Source of the DNA: Pomphorhynchus laevis
Lineage: Eukaryota > Acanthocephala > Palaeacanthocephala > Echinorhynchida > Pomphorhynchidae
Direction: 5' to 3'
DNA: 64,000 bases
Assembly: GCA_012934845.2 (NCBI GenBank)
Contig: WNNJ02002483.1
Location: 1 to 64,000, forward strand
Part shown: piece by piece, positions 53,335-64,000 of the stretch
How the letters are laid out: each line of letters begins with the position of its first letter
Numbering within the stretch: position 1 is the first letter of the stretch
Made by a program: the position numbers and the translations under genes
The notes under the pieces: model-generated
Seen by the model: only the letters and a program-made list of their open reading frames with translations
Database searches by the model: none
What the model was told of the DNA's origin: nothing

Positions 53335-55440
53335 TCCTTGTGTTCCAGAAAGTTATGAACACTTTTCGGCCCGCTTATTGCGTACGTCCAACGGTTTCGC
53401 TCCATTGAAGCGCCGTAAATCGGGTATCTCGCGCCCTCCTTGGTTGGACTATTAGGTCTGTTCAGCCCTATAAATTCGAAACACATTATGGCATAGGTCT
53501 AGAACAGATCCGTATGTTCGTATTAAGTACACTGCTTCTCGGACTCTTTGTAACAGGCAAAAATTAAAAAAGACAATCATTCGAGAGCAACATTGCAATG
53601 TGTATTTATCATAATCCAAAGAGATTCTGGTCCTACGTTCGTAGTTCACGGAACGTTCAAACGGGAATTAACTTCATTCACTCATCGGATGGAGTTCTAA
53701 CAGGGGAACCCCAGAATGCTAATCATCTAGCAAAGATATTCGCAGTTCCTTGTAACTCTACTGTATAATTTAATCAGTTCGTTTGGCATGTGGTACTTGT
53801 TCCTATCCGCGACTGCGTTTTAGAGATTTAATTAGATGTTTTTTACAGTAAATTATTAGCGCTAAGGCAATTTGACTCACCGGGCCCTGATGACATTGCT
53901 CCTTTTCTGGTTGGTGCTTTAGCTTGTTCTCTCTGTCAGCATCTAACTTCTGTTTTTCGACACAGCCTCAAACATTGCTGGATTCCTGATATTTGAGAGC
54001 GTGCCATTGTAGTCCAGATACCCAAAAAGCATCCACCTGTTAGTTCGTCAGACTTTCGCCTTATTAATCTTACTTGCGTATTTTCCAAAATTCTCGAAAA
54101 ACTAGTCTAGAAGCATATTCGACTTGATCTTAAGAAAAACAGTATTCTATCGGACTCACACACGGATTAATGCCGGGCCGTTATTGTTTATCAATTTAAT
54201 AACAGCTCGTGAACGATGGGCAGACGCCTTGAGTTCTGGATATGTTATCGACGCTGTTTTTTTGTACTTTTCTAAGGCCTTTGACCGTGTCCCTTATGAT
54301 AGTATTACCTTATTGCTTGCTCACTACAGTTTTCATTTTCAGGCCATTTAGTGGATTAAGAATTTCTTTTCTTTGCGGTCATTCCAAGTAAGAGTTGGTG
54401 GTGTTCTTTCAAAGAGCTCTAGTGTGCTTTCCGGTGTACCTAAACGATCTGTTATTGGTCCTCTTCTTTTTGTCGTATTTCTTAATGACCTGCTCCTGCG
54501 TTTGAAGAACCCTGTTTTAGCATATGCTAATGATTTAAAACTCTGGATTGTTGTTCGTACTCCTACCGATTGTCAGTCACTTCAGGACGACCTGGACTGC
54601 CTTACTGAATGGTGTGAAGCCACTAGACTCATGTTAAGCATTAATAAATGTGTTTTGATGAGAATGGTGAAGACTACTTCATCGTTCCAGTATCACATTG
54701 GTAGTGCGTTATTAAATGAAGTTGAACACCATAAAGACTTAGGTGTAATAATTCATCGCTCTCTTAAGACACGATTGAATAGTGAGCATGCAAGGATAAA
54801 AGCAACTAGGGCATTATACTACATCAAAAATGCATGTCTCAGACTGTCACCTCCAATGCTCAGTATCTTAGTTTCTTCACTAGTCCGCCCTCATCTGAAG
54901 TACTGCATCCCTGCATGTTTTCTTACCACTAAGCGAGAATTGCTCGACTATGAGTTGGTACCGAAGAGAGGTTCAATAATATGCTTTAGGGATGGGCGTC
55001 CTACCGCATGCGGCTGCGTGCGCTAGGGATAAGCTCGATTCGTGACAGATTTGTCTTACTAGAGTTGTCCTGCCTTTGGGAGATTGTAAACAAACTTGAT
55101 AGCTTCCCCACTAATATCCTTGGATTGAGAAGTAGGACATTACGCGGTCACTCGAAATCGCTGTATAAGAGGCATCATTCTCAATTGACTGCCAACTGTC
55201 GACTGTCACATCGCGCGCTCAACTTGTGGAATGTGTTGCCTGATGAAGTCGTCGCTGCTTCTTCGATGAAGCACCTCAGGCGACTGTGCCTAGCATTGAT
55301 GGAGAATCGACACTTGCACTTCAACGGATATATTGACTCCTGCTGATCTTGATGATGACAATTTACTGAATTAACTTGTAATTTTTTGATCAGGCAAAAC
55401 AGCTTCTCAGCTAACGCCTTGTATTTACTAATAATTTCCG
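53335..55440 (+). mobile_element. LINE-N, 5'-truncated group I LINE (pseudogene)
   Basis: It has a linker (NPKRFWSYVRSSRNVQTGIN at 53611), SPGPDDIAPFLVGALA, SDFRLINLTCVFSKILEKLV, FSKAFDRVPYDS (54272), SGVPKRSVIGPLLFVVFLND (motif B with Lys-Arg for Gln-Gly), LAYANDLKLW (motif C with Asn for the first Asp) and the C-terminal frame 55008-55346 with RGHSKSLYKRHH and LWNVLPDEVVAASS. Changes in both catalytic motifs show it is inactive. The 3' end has GATCAGGCAAAACAGC at 55389-55404. Confidence 0.8.
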
Positions 55441-55449
55441 TTTGCAAGT

Positions 55450-56080
55450 TTCAAAGGTAAATCTGCAATATACAATGATAATAGCAATGGGCTAAGGTGT
55501 TTCTTTGTAACACTTCTTTCATTTTCCCAATATGATGTAATAGTAATACATTTACTTTTATTGTTATGTAATTAGTTTTAATAATTTTATGAATTAATTT
55601 GAGCATTTTTCCTGATATACCATGAAGATCAAACAACTTTTGCATTAAAATATTGTGATTTAACAAAGTCCACAAAATTTGAGTATGTACTGTGTGAGGC
55701 ATGTAATTCCTCTAATATAATTGCTTGTTGCATTTTTTAGTGTGTGAATTGTTGATTGACCGGTTCAGAAACCAAATTGTTCATCAGATTGTGACTTTCC
55801 AGTTACATAATTATATACTCGATTTCGTATCATTAAAGTCAATAATTTATATACGTGACATTGAAGAGATATTCTTCGATAATTATTTGGAACAGTAATT
55901 TAACCCGTACGTTTGTACAAAACCTTGACTATCTAATATTTTTAAATTTTAATAAGATCAGATCTGTCTAGAATTTTATTAAAGAGCAGTTTAAGTATGA
56001 CCTAATACGTTACAAACAGTATTTTAATTGTTCAGACGCAATTCCGTCTGAACCAACCACTTTATTGTTACTCATTTTAT
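55450..56080 (-). pseudogene. Old reverse transcriptase fragment of another LINE family
   Basis: With several frame breaks the minus strand gives NNYRRISLQCHVYKLLTLMI, SQSDEQFGF-TGQSTIHTL, ILMQKLFDLHGISGKMLKLI and LSPLLLSLYIADLPL. These are the fingers, the helix after motif A and motif B of a LINE reverse transcriptase, but the sequence differs from groups I and II. It is the most decayed LINE in the window. Confidence 0.55.
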
Positions 56081-56204
56081 TTAATAAATGAGTAATTATT
56101 TATTATTTATTGTAAAATCGTTATTAAAGTCACAATGGATATTATACAGTACATTATTTACTACACCATCATTGATCTGCTGTTTATGATATGAATTATC
56201 TAAG

Positions 56205-57800
56205 CAAATCAAATCAGCTAACTGAGTCTACGAATTTAATATAATTATAAAATAAACGAAACATAATAATGCTAAATCAAAATTTAATAATTAAATAATA
56301 AATAAATAACTGTTATAAGATTTTTTATAATTTAAATCAAGTTAAAATAAAAAATTGAAATTTAAAATAAACTTCATTTTTATGAATTGACTAATAAATA
56401 ACAGATGTTGTATCAGAATAAGAATTCGATGCCATCAGGAGGAACTGCTATGCTATCAGGTTTCGACCCCTAACTCCTCTAACAACATAGCAGCGGGACC
56501 AAACACATGCTAATGATGTATTTCCTCTGATTAAATTTGATTATATAGTATCTTATTCTAATTCAAGTATATTGTTTATTATCCATCCATGAAAATTTTC
56601 GGCTAATGATTTTAAATTTATTTTTAATATGATTGTGTTGATTTATATATTTTATTATTTTCTGCTTGATGTTATTTTTATAGTAACCTAGTTTAAAATA
56701 TGTATCTATTAAATTATTTAAATGATTTTGAAGAAAGCCAATGTCATTACATATTGTTGCAATTCTTAAAATTTCATTCATTTAACGTATTATATTTTAT
56801 ATTATATGGTATGCATGAATGCTCATGCGAAAATATGTTTCTTGTAAATTTAAATATGTCATCTTTACGATATAAATTAATAGTAGTTTTAGTTAATGTT
56901 AATTTAATGTTCATATCTAGATATACACCTTCTTTATCATTAATATTGGTTTTGTTAAGAATAAGGCTTTCTGGATAAATTTGTTCACTAATTGAATAAA
57001 AATTGCTAGAATTAAATACACATATATCATCAATGTATCGAAACATACATTTCATATATTTATATTGTTTAGATTTAGTTTTTACACAGTTATGAACAAA
57101 TTCATATTCTATAAAGCTTAAAAACAAGTCAGCTATAATTGGGCTACTATTACCACCCATTGGAACACCTTTTACTTGTCTAAATATAGATGTCCCTACT
57201 TTTAAATAATTTTGATTTATCAAAATATTTAAGGATTCTATTAATTCAATTTTATCCATATATTTATATTTATTTGATGGTTTAATTTTTGTTAGATAGG
57301 CGTTATAATTATTATAACATATATATGTATATATTTTTCCGAATATAAGATTAATTAATTTTACTAACGCTTCTTTAATACCTACTAAATCTAGATTTGT
57401 ATAAAGCGTACTAAAATCGTATGTATTTATATTTTGAAAATTTATTCCTTTTGTCTATTCTAATTTTTTTGTCGAATTAATACTGAAATAGTGTTTTATA
57501 CCAGTATTAATTTCGATTATCCTACAATATTTCGTGGTGTGCTTTAATTACTTTAAGTATTTTATTTATATGGACAGAAAGTGGTTTTAATGTACATTTA
57601 AACGCATAACATATGAACCTCGGTTTTATTAGATTTTTATGTAATTTTGGATTCCAATATAATGTAGGTATAGTTTTAATATAGGTATAATATAGGTATA
57701 GGTCTAGATACTCAAGACGTACATGACGGGATGTTTGTTTATATTCTTTAATGAATTTTTCATTTACTTTAACATTGCAAATTTTAATTCCAACCGCCCA
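56205..57800 (-). mobile_element. Penelope-like element, C-terminal two thirds and 3' tail
   Basis: It holds the reverse transcriptase up to the stop near 56563, then the 3' tail with the CATTAGC hairpin, the CTGCTATG...CATAGCAG stem around GGGGTCGAAACC (56484-56432), CTCCTGATGG and the end CAGTTAGCTGATTTGATTTG (56232-56213). No GIY-YIG nuclease domain was seen. Confidence 0.75.
56563..57800 (-). pseudogene. Penelope-like reverse transcriptase
   Basis: Read on the minus strand it gives YWNPKLHKNLIKPRF and KPLSVHINKILKVIKAHH (57660-57540), a broken stretch, NTYDFSTLYTNLDL (motif A, near 57420), YMDKIELIESLNILI, KGVPMGGNSSPIIADLF (motif B), FRYIDDICVFN (motif C), EGVYLDMNIKLTL and FSHEHSCIPYNIKYN. 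A stop near 56774 splits off the last frame ending SWMDNKQYT. The WxPKLHK, DFSTLYTNL, GVPMG-SP and YIDD set marks Penelope-like and related reverse transcriptases. Two frames are intact over long stretches, so this is a moderately young copy. Confidence 0.75.
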
Positions 57801-58106
57801 AGCTTTTCTAATTGAACTTTAAAAGCTGTATGTGTCAGCTGTAATATTAGCTTTAAAACCTTTAACAAATACATGATCAATTATACTTCTATCTTTTTAA
57901 CTTATATACGTTTACATATTATTGCCGCAGAAAGAAACACCACACCTATTTTATTCAACGCGCATTATAGGTATCTACTAAATCTTGAAGACAACTTATC
58001 TTTTCTTGCTTTACCATCCTAAGTGAGCATTACTTGATTTTTCACTCTAATTTGCTATAATATCGCTGTTATTTCAGATAAGCCTAGGCGTATATTCACA
58101 TTGGAA

Positions 58107-58450
58107 TTAAAGTAAAAACACAAACGTACTATATAATGTATCAATTGCTATACAATTATCACCATAAACAACATTCTTTATATTTATATTCTTACAACCA
58201 GCTATTGATAGGCCATCAGAAGGGTTCCCTCTGGAGAGCTGCTGTGCTTTAAGTTTATAAACCATATAATCATGTATACGAAATAAAGTTTTATTTATAA
58301 TTACCACATCAAATTTTTTGAAATAATTGTCTACGCCATCGTTGATTAAGTATTCAATACATTTCACATTACATAAAACTACATTAAGGTTAGTGATATT
58401 TACATTGTAGTCCACCTCAATACTTTCTTTAAGTTCGGTTGGTATTTGTT
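58107..58450 (-). other. Unassigned open frame (about 113 codons)
   Basis: The frame is open from a stop at 58449-58451 and reads QIPTELKESIEVDYNVNITN, ending in TLYSTFVFLL. There is no ATG near its start. It contains PSDGLSIAGCKNINIKN and YGDNCIAID. I do not recognise it; it may be an N-terminal part of the nearby Penelope-like element or chance. Confidence 0.25.
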
Positions 58451-59381
58451 ATATATATACTTCTTGATCAATTTATGCTGGTTTTATTTCTATAATATGC
58501 CGTCTTTCAACTATTTCACGCAAGTTCTCAAAATTGTTTTCTTTACTGAGTTACTTCAACATAGGATTTCATATTCTCTTTGCCCATCTGCTAGAACTTT
58601 TAATTATAAATATAACTTTTCATTCTTATTTTCACATATTCAATTTATTGTGAAGCACAAAAACCTCATAATAAACGTCTTTAAAGATATCCCATAGGCA
58701 ATGTATTTGGATACTACATTCCTACAAACACGTTACAGGTATCACATGTGCACGGAATTCAATATTCATACACATTAACTTATATTACCACGGAAGAATT
58801 TAGAATACGTATACTATTACATTGTCTGTCATTTATATTTGTGCATGCATATGTTCTCAATTCCTTTGATAATATATGCGCATTTTGCTTAACTTGGGCT
58901 ATTTACATACTATATCATTGTCTTCAAACAATATCATTTTTGTGCTTTCCTCGGTGTGCAATTTGTCTATTGCGCATTCCGCCTGTAGTTTAGCCATGAT
59001 CATATTGTTCTACCGGCTCATTCTTTTTCTTTTTATGTCTTAACAGTTTTGATTGGTTCGTACTAAATCGTCGCCGAGCATATTGACGCGACTCTTGAAT
59101 CCGAAATAAAGCTTAAATATGAAATGACGCTTGTATCGCAATCAGTTAATAATCAATATGTTTCACTTGAATTTTTTATTTGTTATTGGTATTAACATAT
59201 TAATATGATATTTTTAACTCTGATGTATCTCTAACATCACTGTAAAACAATATTATACTTCCCTGTCTTACACGAGAGATCATGATGTTGAATGAACAGA
59301 AGAGCTTTATAAACACGCGTTAATTTTAATTCCTCATCTAGATCATATCGTCAGGAAATCCGCTCACTAAATTGTCTAGAG
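58451..59381. other. Spacer without recognised feature
   Basis: AT-rich DNA. Several short frames exist on both strands, but none shows a motif I can support. Confidence 0.35.
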
Positions 59382-59490
59382 CAGGGGTCTCCAAACTACG
59401 GCCCGCGGGCCACATCCGACCCACTGACAGATTTTTTCTGGCCCGCGGAGAGCTAGCATACTTGAAAACTCCTTTTATAGCACATATTTT
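59382..59490 (+). mobile_element. hAT-type transposon terminus
   Basis: The sequence begins CAGGGGTCTCCAAACTACGG and is followed by CCCGCGGGCC, a GC-rich block rare in this window and typical of many non-autonomous hAT elements. The 8 bases before it (GTCTAGAG) could be the target duplication. I found no matching right end, and LINE sequence starts at about 59630, so the element is cut. Confidence 0.6.
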
Positions 59491-59629
59491 TCTAGCAAAT
59501 TAACTTAAGTTCACTGAAGTATTCAAATTTTATGTTGAATAATTATAAAGATAGCATCTATATTGATATGGTCATGGGCTAACTAATAACATTGTTGTAG
59601 GCTTATTGTTTTTGTTTTTGTTATCATAA

Positions 59630-59692
59630 CGAAGGCGAGAAAGGAGGATGGAGTGGTCGACAATGTCGAATGCGGAGGAGAGGTCGAGTATA
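59630..59692 (-). mobile_element. Short group II LINE fragment
   Basis: On the minus strand it codes LSSAFDIVDHSILLSRL (as in LINE-O at 61380-61440). It ends in a perfect 12-bp hairpin at 59688-59716. Confidence 0.7.
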
Positions 59693-59787
59693 TTCGAGAC
59701 GGAGTGTCTCGAATATATCTAAGATAAACATTTAAAAAGATTATATATTTGACAAAATTAAAAATAAAATGAAAATAACAAACACCT

Positions 59788-59945
59788 TAAAAAAGTTTGA
59801 GATATAAAGCAAATACAATTATTGTGGACAATACCATGTTACACTGAAGAATATATACAATCATAACATACAATATAATTTGGCTTCAAAACGATCGAGT
59901 GAAGAACAACATTAAAAAAGTTTGAGATCTAAAGTAAATACATAT
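59788..59945 (+). repeat. Two LINE 5' leader copies
   Basis: TTAAAAAAGTTTGAGAT followed by (A/C)TAAAG(T/C)AAATACA occurs at 59787-59818 and again at 59912-59944, about 125 bp apart. The second runs directly into LINE-O. Confidence 0.6.
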
Positions 59946-62557
59946 AAATTTCAGTCCTTGCTCTTTTGAATTGCTCACTTGTCGTTATTCTAACCCGATC
60001 ACTCTAGATCTCGCCATTGTATACCGTCGTGGTTCATCAGCTCCTACAGCCTTATTTTTTATCGAACTCGCTGACCTCCTTTCTCATTGTTCTTTGTCCT
60101 CAATCCATTCACTCGTTCTAGGCGACTTCAATATCCGCCTAGACCGCCCCTCTTCCACAGATTCCATCCGCTTCATCAACATTCTATCAAACTACAATTA
60201 CAAACTAATCTCCACTGCCCCTACACATATACTTCGTGGGGCACTCGACATCATCGCTGTCCCCGATCATTTTGCTGCCTACACCTCACTGTCCATCTCT
60301 GATCCTGGTCTATCCGATCACTTTCTTATCACCCTTGATCTCACTCGCAACCACACCCCTCCTCACACACCTACAATCCTACGTCGCCCTTGGAGAAATC
60401 TTGACCTCTCCCTTCTCCGCTCTGCCTTACTCAAATCATCTCTATCATTACCCACAATAAAATATTCATCTCCTCACGATCTCGCCTTTCTTTTCGACTC
60501 TGAGCTCACATCCACTCTCGATATTCTCTTGCCCTTCAAGCCTCACCCACACCGTCGCTTGCACCGTGCTCCTTGGTTTGACATCCAATGTATACTCTCA
60601 AAGCGTCGACTCCGTCATGCTTTTCGAGTCTATCACCGCTCTCTCAGACGCGATTTCCGCTCGATCACTCCGTCTTTCCGTGATTCCTATCTTGCTCTTC
60701 GCCGGTCTCATCTCAACCTACTACGTACCAAATGCAACTCCTTCTGGTAGCATAAAATCATCACTTCATTCAACTCTAAGACTCTCTGGCATACTTTTAA
60801 CTCAATCCTGGCTCGTTCCTCTACGCCGTGCAACATCAATGCTCCAGACTAAAGTATCTACACTGCTCTCTCACACCCCGGTCTCCATCCTATCCCACTC
60901 TGCCCAGTCTACTCTCATCCTTCCGGAACTCTTTCATCTTCTCCCTGTCTCACCTACATAAGTATCATCTGTCCTCATGTCCTTGCCCAACAAAACCTCA
61001 CCTGCCGATCCCCTGCCTACCCACATATTAAAATCTATATGCTCATCGATATCCCCATTTCTCACAACCTTGTTTAACTCGTCCATCCGCAGTCGTATCT
61101 TCCTTTCACACTGGAAATCCGCAATCGTTCGTCCCCTCCTTAAGAAACAATCGCTCGACCCCTCCCTTCCTTCTAGCTATCGCCCCATTCCACTACTCCC
61201 TACTCTTTCAAAGCTCTTAGAACGCCTCATCTCAATACAAATCAACGCTTATCTCTCCTCATCCAATCTGTACCCTCCTTTCCAATCCGCTTTCCGCTCT
61301 AATCACTCGACAGAAATCGCATGCATAAAGTGTACAACGACTTACTCATTTCTCGAGACAAGGCTCTATATAGTGTTCTCATCTCCCTCGACCTCTCCTC
61401 CGCATTCGACATTGTCGACCACTCCATCCTCCTTTCTCGCCTTCGTTATGATTACGGCTTTTCTTCCTTCTCCGTAGCATGGTTCGCCTCATATCTATCC
61501 GACCGTTCCTTTCGCGTCTGTACTAATTTATCATCCTCCCCTCCCATCCCCATTTTTTGCGGGGTCCTACAAGGTTCACTTCTAGGTCACTTTCTTTTCT
61601 CTCTTTTCCTTGGCGATCTCTCTCCATTTATCAAACCTTACTCATTTAACGTCATGCAATACGCCGATGACATTCTAATCTATGTTCGTGCACCCGCACA
61701 TCGCATACACGATATCGGCATTTCTGCTTCCAACTGTCTTTCTTCTATCCACAACCGTCTCTCCAATCTCCATCTCGTTCTAAACCCCGAAAAGTCCAAA
61801 ATAATGTGGATCCTTCCCCGTAAACCAAACATACCTCCTCCCATTGTATCTTTTGCCTCATCGATCATCCCTATAGTCCACAATCTCACTTTCTTAGGCT
61901 TCCATTTCGATGATCACCTTTCCCTTAAACCATTCGTCCGTGACAAGGTCCGCTCGTCTAACTTAATTCTCCGTGACATCCGCCGTATCCGCCCACTTAT
62001 CGACTTCCGTTCTTGTATGTCTCTTCTTTCATCGCTTCTTTTCCCTAAAATTGATTACAGCCTTAGCCTTTTCGTTAATTCTCCAAAATCCATCATCCTA
62101 CCCCAACAACGAATAACCAACACCGCCGTTCGAGTGCTCTTTCGTCTCCGTCGATTCGACCACACATCCACATATTTTGCCCAACTCCTGGCCCACCATC
62201 CACATCCGCATCAAACTCCGCCTTCTCGTTACTTTTCGTCTCATCGCTGTCGGCTCACCATCGTTCATCAACCTTCCTTTCTTGGACGATACTCGCCCCA
62301 CCTCGCTATCGCTTCGTTCCTGTCATACCCTCTTACTCCACGTTCCTAATTACTCCAACAACTACGGTCTCCGATCCTTCCTCGTCGCGACCTCACTCGC
62401 CTGGAATCAACTCCCTCTCGACGTCTGCCGCGCTCCCTCCTTTGTCACATTCAAACACCTCCTCCGTTCACACCTTCTCGACACCTGATTCACAGTCTTG
62501 TTTTGTTGTGGTCATGTAAGCGTGCGCTGGCACGCATTTGCCACGTTAAAATAAATC
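59911..62557 (+). mobile_element. LINE-O, group II LINE lacking ORF1 and the start of ORF2
   Basis: A 5' leader (59911-59945) is joined to the middle of the endonuclease (about 59953). The rest is present up to the 3' hairpin GCGTGC...GCACGC (62520-62535) and AAATAAAT. So the missing part is internal, not the extreme 5' end. Confidence 0.8.
59971..62488 (+). pseudogene. LINE-O ORF2, internally started and with few breaks
   Basis: The first frame (59971-60750) reads LDLAIVYRRGSSAPTALFF, LGDFNIRLDRPSSTDS and SDHFLITLDLTRNH, ending at CNSFW before a stop. Later frames give PSSYRPIPLLPTLSKLLERL, LDLSSAFDIVDHSILLSRL (61380), CGVLQGSLLGHFLF (motif B with Leu for Pro), MQYADDILIYVRA, FLGFHFDDHLSLKPF and, after a shift near 62185, SFINLPFLDDTRP to HLLRSHLLDT (62488). 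Four or so breaks make it inactive. Confidence 0.8.
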
Positions 62558-62569
62558 CTGTTTTTTTTA

Positions 62570-62820
62570 CTCAGCTTAATAAAGTAATCATTTAAGTTAT
62601 TATATAACGAATTGTAAATTTTATTTCTATTGTTATTATTTAATCTATATTTATACCCTTTTGATAGCAGCTTTCTTAATTCACAATTTTCAATTAATTC
62701 TAGATTATGGGTACATATATGTTCATTAATTTTATCAAAACTAAGACTTTTACAATTGCATTCTGTTTCCATTATATTACTAATATTATCGTTACATAAG
62801 AAAGGGTATCATTAAACTTG
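62570..62820 (-). pseudogene. N-terminal fragment of the Penelope-like protein
   Basis: The frame 62772-62512 reads CNCKSLSFDKINEHICTHNL, ELIENCELRKLLSKGYKYRL and YNSLYNNLNDYF. The C-x-C, H-x-x-T-x-L, LR-LL-KG-KYR pattern is what precedes the reverse transcriptase in proteins related to the copy at 56-58 kb; that match is from memory. The last codons read into the LINE-O end. Confidence 0.5.
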
Positions 62821-62929
62821 CAGAAGGTTTATTTGTAGAAGCTTTAAGGATGTAATTAAAACAAATGTAAGCGTATCGCATTCATACATGCTCGTTTAGA
62901 TAATTATATATTATTAGTATACAACAGCC

Positions 62930-63560
62930 GATAAGCGGTGGCTCGTTTGGCTGGATCTCAATGTAAAAAAGTACAATGTCAGTAAAACAAAAAGCAATCC
63001 AAATAAGGTTCGACCTCTTATGAGAGCGATATACTATTCGACGCACGCCGAAATTCTCGGATGTTCCTGCATTTAATTGCAGATGATGGGAGCCATTTCT
63101 AACTGTTTATTGCTCGATCTCTGATATCCTGATGGTGTCAATGGACTTTTCTACGATGTTTGAGCGTTAGTCGATGTCCACGTAATTGCTCGGAGTTGCG
63201 TAGGCAAAACATGAAGTTGAGGGAATGAGTGGGCGATAAAATTGCCCTCCATACCAGCATAATATCAGCTTTTACCAAACTTTTACTAACTGTTGAAACA
63301 CCTAGGATTTCTAACTTCTGGTCAAACGGCAGGTCTTTGACAGCGGGAACAAGACGAGTAGCCGACCGGAGAATTGATTCGTAAGCCACAATGTTCTTGC
63401 ACAGATGTGGATACGCTGCGGGAGATGCGTATAGCATGTGAGATTCGATGATGACCTTGTATATTATTTTGAAACTACATACCTCTAGTGATCCAAAAGA
63501 TCGTATAATGATGCCAATAGTACGAAGTATTAGACTTTGTTACTGATCTAAACTTCAATG
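62930..63560 (-). mobile_element. LINE-P, C-terminal fragment of a group I LINE
   Basis: The frame 63437-63138 reads MLYASPAAYPHLCKNIVAYE, ILRSATRLVPAVKDLPFDQK and LRNSEQLRGHRLTLKHRRK. It matches the C-terminus of LINE-A ORF2 (RLLYAAPCVYP, VLHRATKLAPQLKF, RGHDLTLRR). The 3' end is near 62930. Confidence 0.7.
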
Positions 63561-64000
63561 TTGCAATCCACTTGCAACGTATGTTGTCATAATCTTTAGA
63601 TAGCTGTAGCTTGCTCATTTATCAGTGCTTGATAAGTCTCGACCGAAGCATTTTCAATTTCAACACGTTTAGTCATTTAGTCTTTTAGACATAGGCTTTC
63701 GTCGTTGTTTCCTTTATCCGTAACTATATTGCTGTAATTTTACTCACTAATGTAATCAATCAAACTTACATATTCGTGGATTTTGTCAGCCATCGACTCA
63801 TTGCGATGAGTAATATTGCGTGCTTATACACCTTTCAAACGATCGGTACAGTAATACTTAGCGATGTTGGGGTATTTATCACCATGATTCGTTCGTTTTC
63901 ATAAGTCAGTGTTGAATAATTCGGATTCACTTCGCGTAGATTTGCTTAAATTTAGTTCGGCGAGTAAAATTTCGTACTAGTACTGGATTATTTGGCGGTA
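63561..64000. other. Unassigned window end
   Basis: No reading frame or repeat that I can support is seen here. Confidence 0.3.

Noticed and set aside
58107-58450. PSDGLSIAGCKNINIKN and YGDNCIAID recall the NTDG and GDDCIAI strings of GH28 polygalacturonases
   Set aside because: The catalytic Asp pair is changed (GDN), no HG or RIK motif follows, and the frame is short and next to Penelope sequence. Not enough for a call.

Overview
This window is animal (metazoan) nuclear DNA, AT-rich and packed with retroelements, with two host genes. The evidence is a two-exon gene for TFIIH subunit p34 (GTF2H3, 40422-44602) with a GT-AG intron that restores the frame exactly, an intact mitochondrial succinyl-CoA ligase beta subunit gene (SUCLG2-like, 46453-47757), and retroelement families of animal type. 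I cannot place the phylum. No rRNA, tRNA or CRISPR array was seen.

Almost everything else is mobile DNA of four kinds. (1) Group I LINEs (letters A, B, E, F, I, K, N, P and fragments) have an APE-type endonuclease and a reverse transcriptase with SKAFDRV and (F/Y)ADDLKIW motifs. Their ORF1 is split into a C4 zinc-finger ORF and a basic RNA-binding-like ORF. (2) Group II LINEs (C, D, G, J, L, M, O and fragments) have SSAFDIVDHS and YADDILIYAH motifs, a C/T-rich sense strand and a conserved 3' hairpin. (3) A reverse transcriptase family (R1-R7) carries an N-terminal Cys-rich CXC domain and a C-terminal CxC-H-C finger plus RHN/LD/FFDV restriction-like nuclease core. (4) A Penelope-like family has a DFSTLYTNLD / GVPMGGNSSP / YIDD reverse transcriptase and a structured 3' region present in many copies. 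A palindromic MITE (two copies) and one hAT-type terminus complete the set.

Layout: 1-690 R1; 690-8414 LINE-A and LINE-B on the minus strand; 8460-11880 decayed group II copies with a 5' UTR relic and a Penelope tail between them; 11975-15985 LINE-E meeting R2; 16005-26363 LINE-F (minus) and LINE-G (plus) head to head, then the 5' part of LINE-H; 26640-34060 fragments, including R5 split by LINE-J; 34060-39715 R6 split by full-length LINE-L; 40422-44602 GTF2H3 with a group II LINE in its intron; 45212-48460 SUCLG2 between two direct MITE+Penelope repeats; 49930-53100 nearly full-length R7; 53105-57800 LINE and Penelope remains; 59382-62560 hAT end and LINE-O; 62570-63560 a Penelope N-terminal piece and a LINE tail.

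The most unusual pattern is shared architecture between unrelated elements. Several 5' ends carry the string ACATACA directly beside a short tandem array whose unit differs by element (9, 11, 16, 16, 20 bp), and many begin with a run of A then GTTTGAG or a close variant. R7, of a different retroelement class, shares both ACATACA and the ACGACAACC unit with LINE-F. The elements also carry conserved 3' hairpins with compensating base changes, and some LINEs have lost their 3' rather than their 5' ends.
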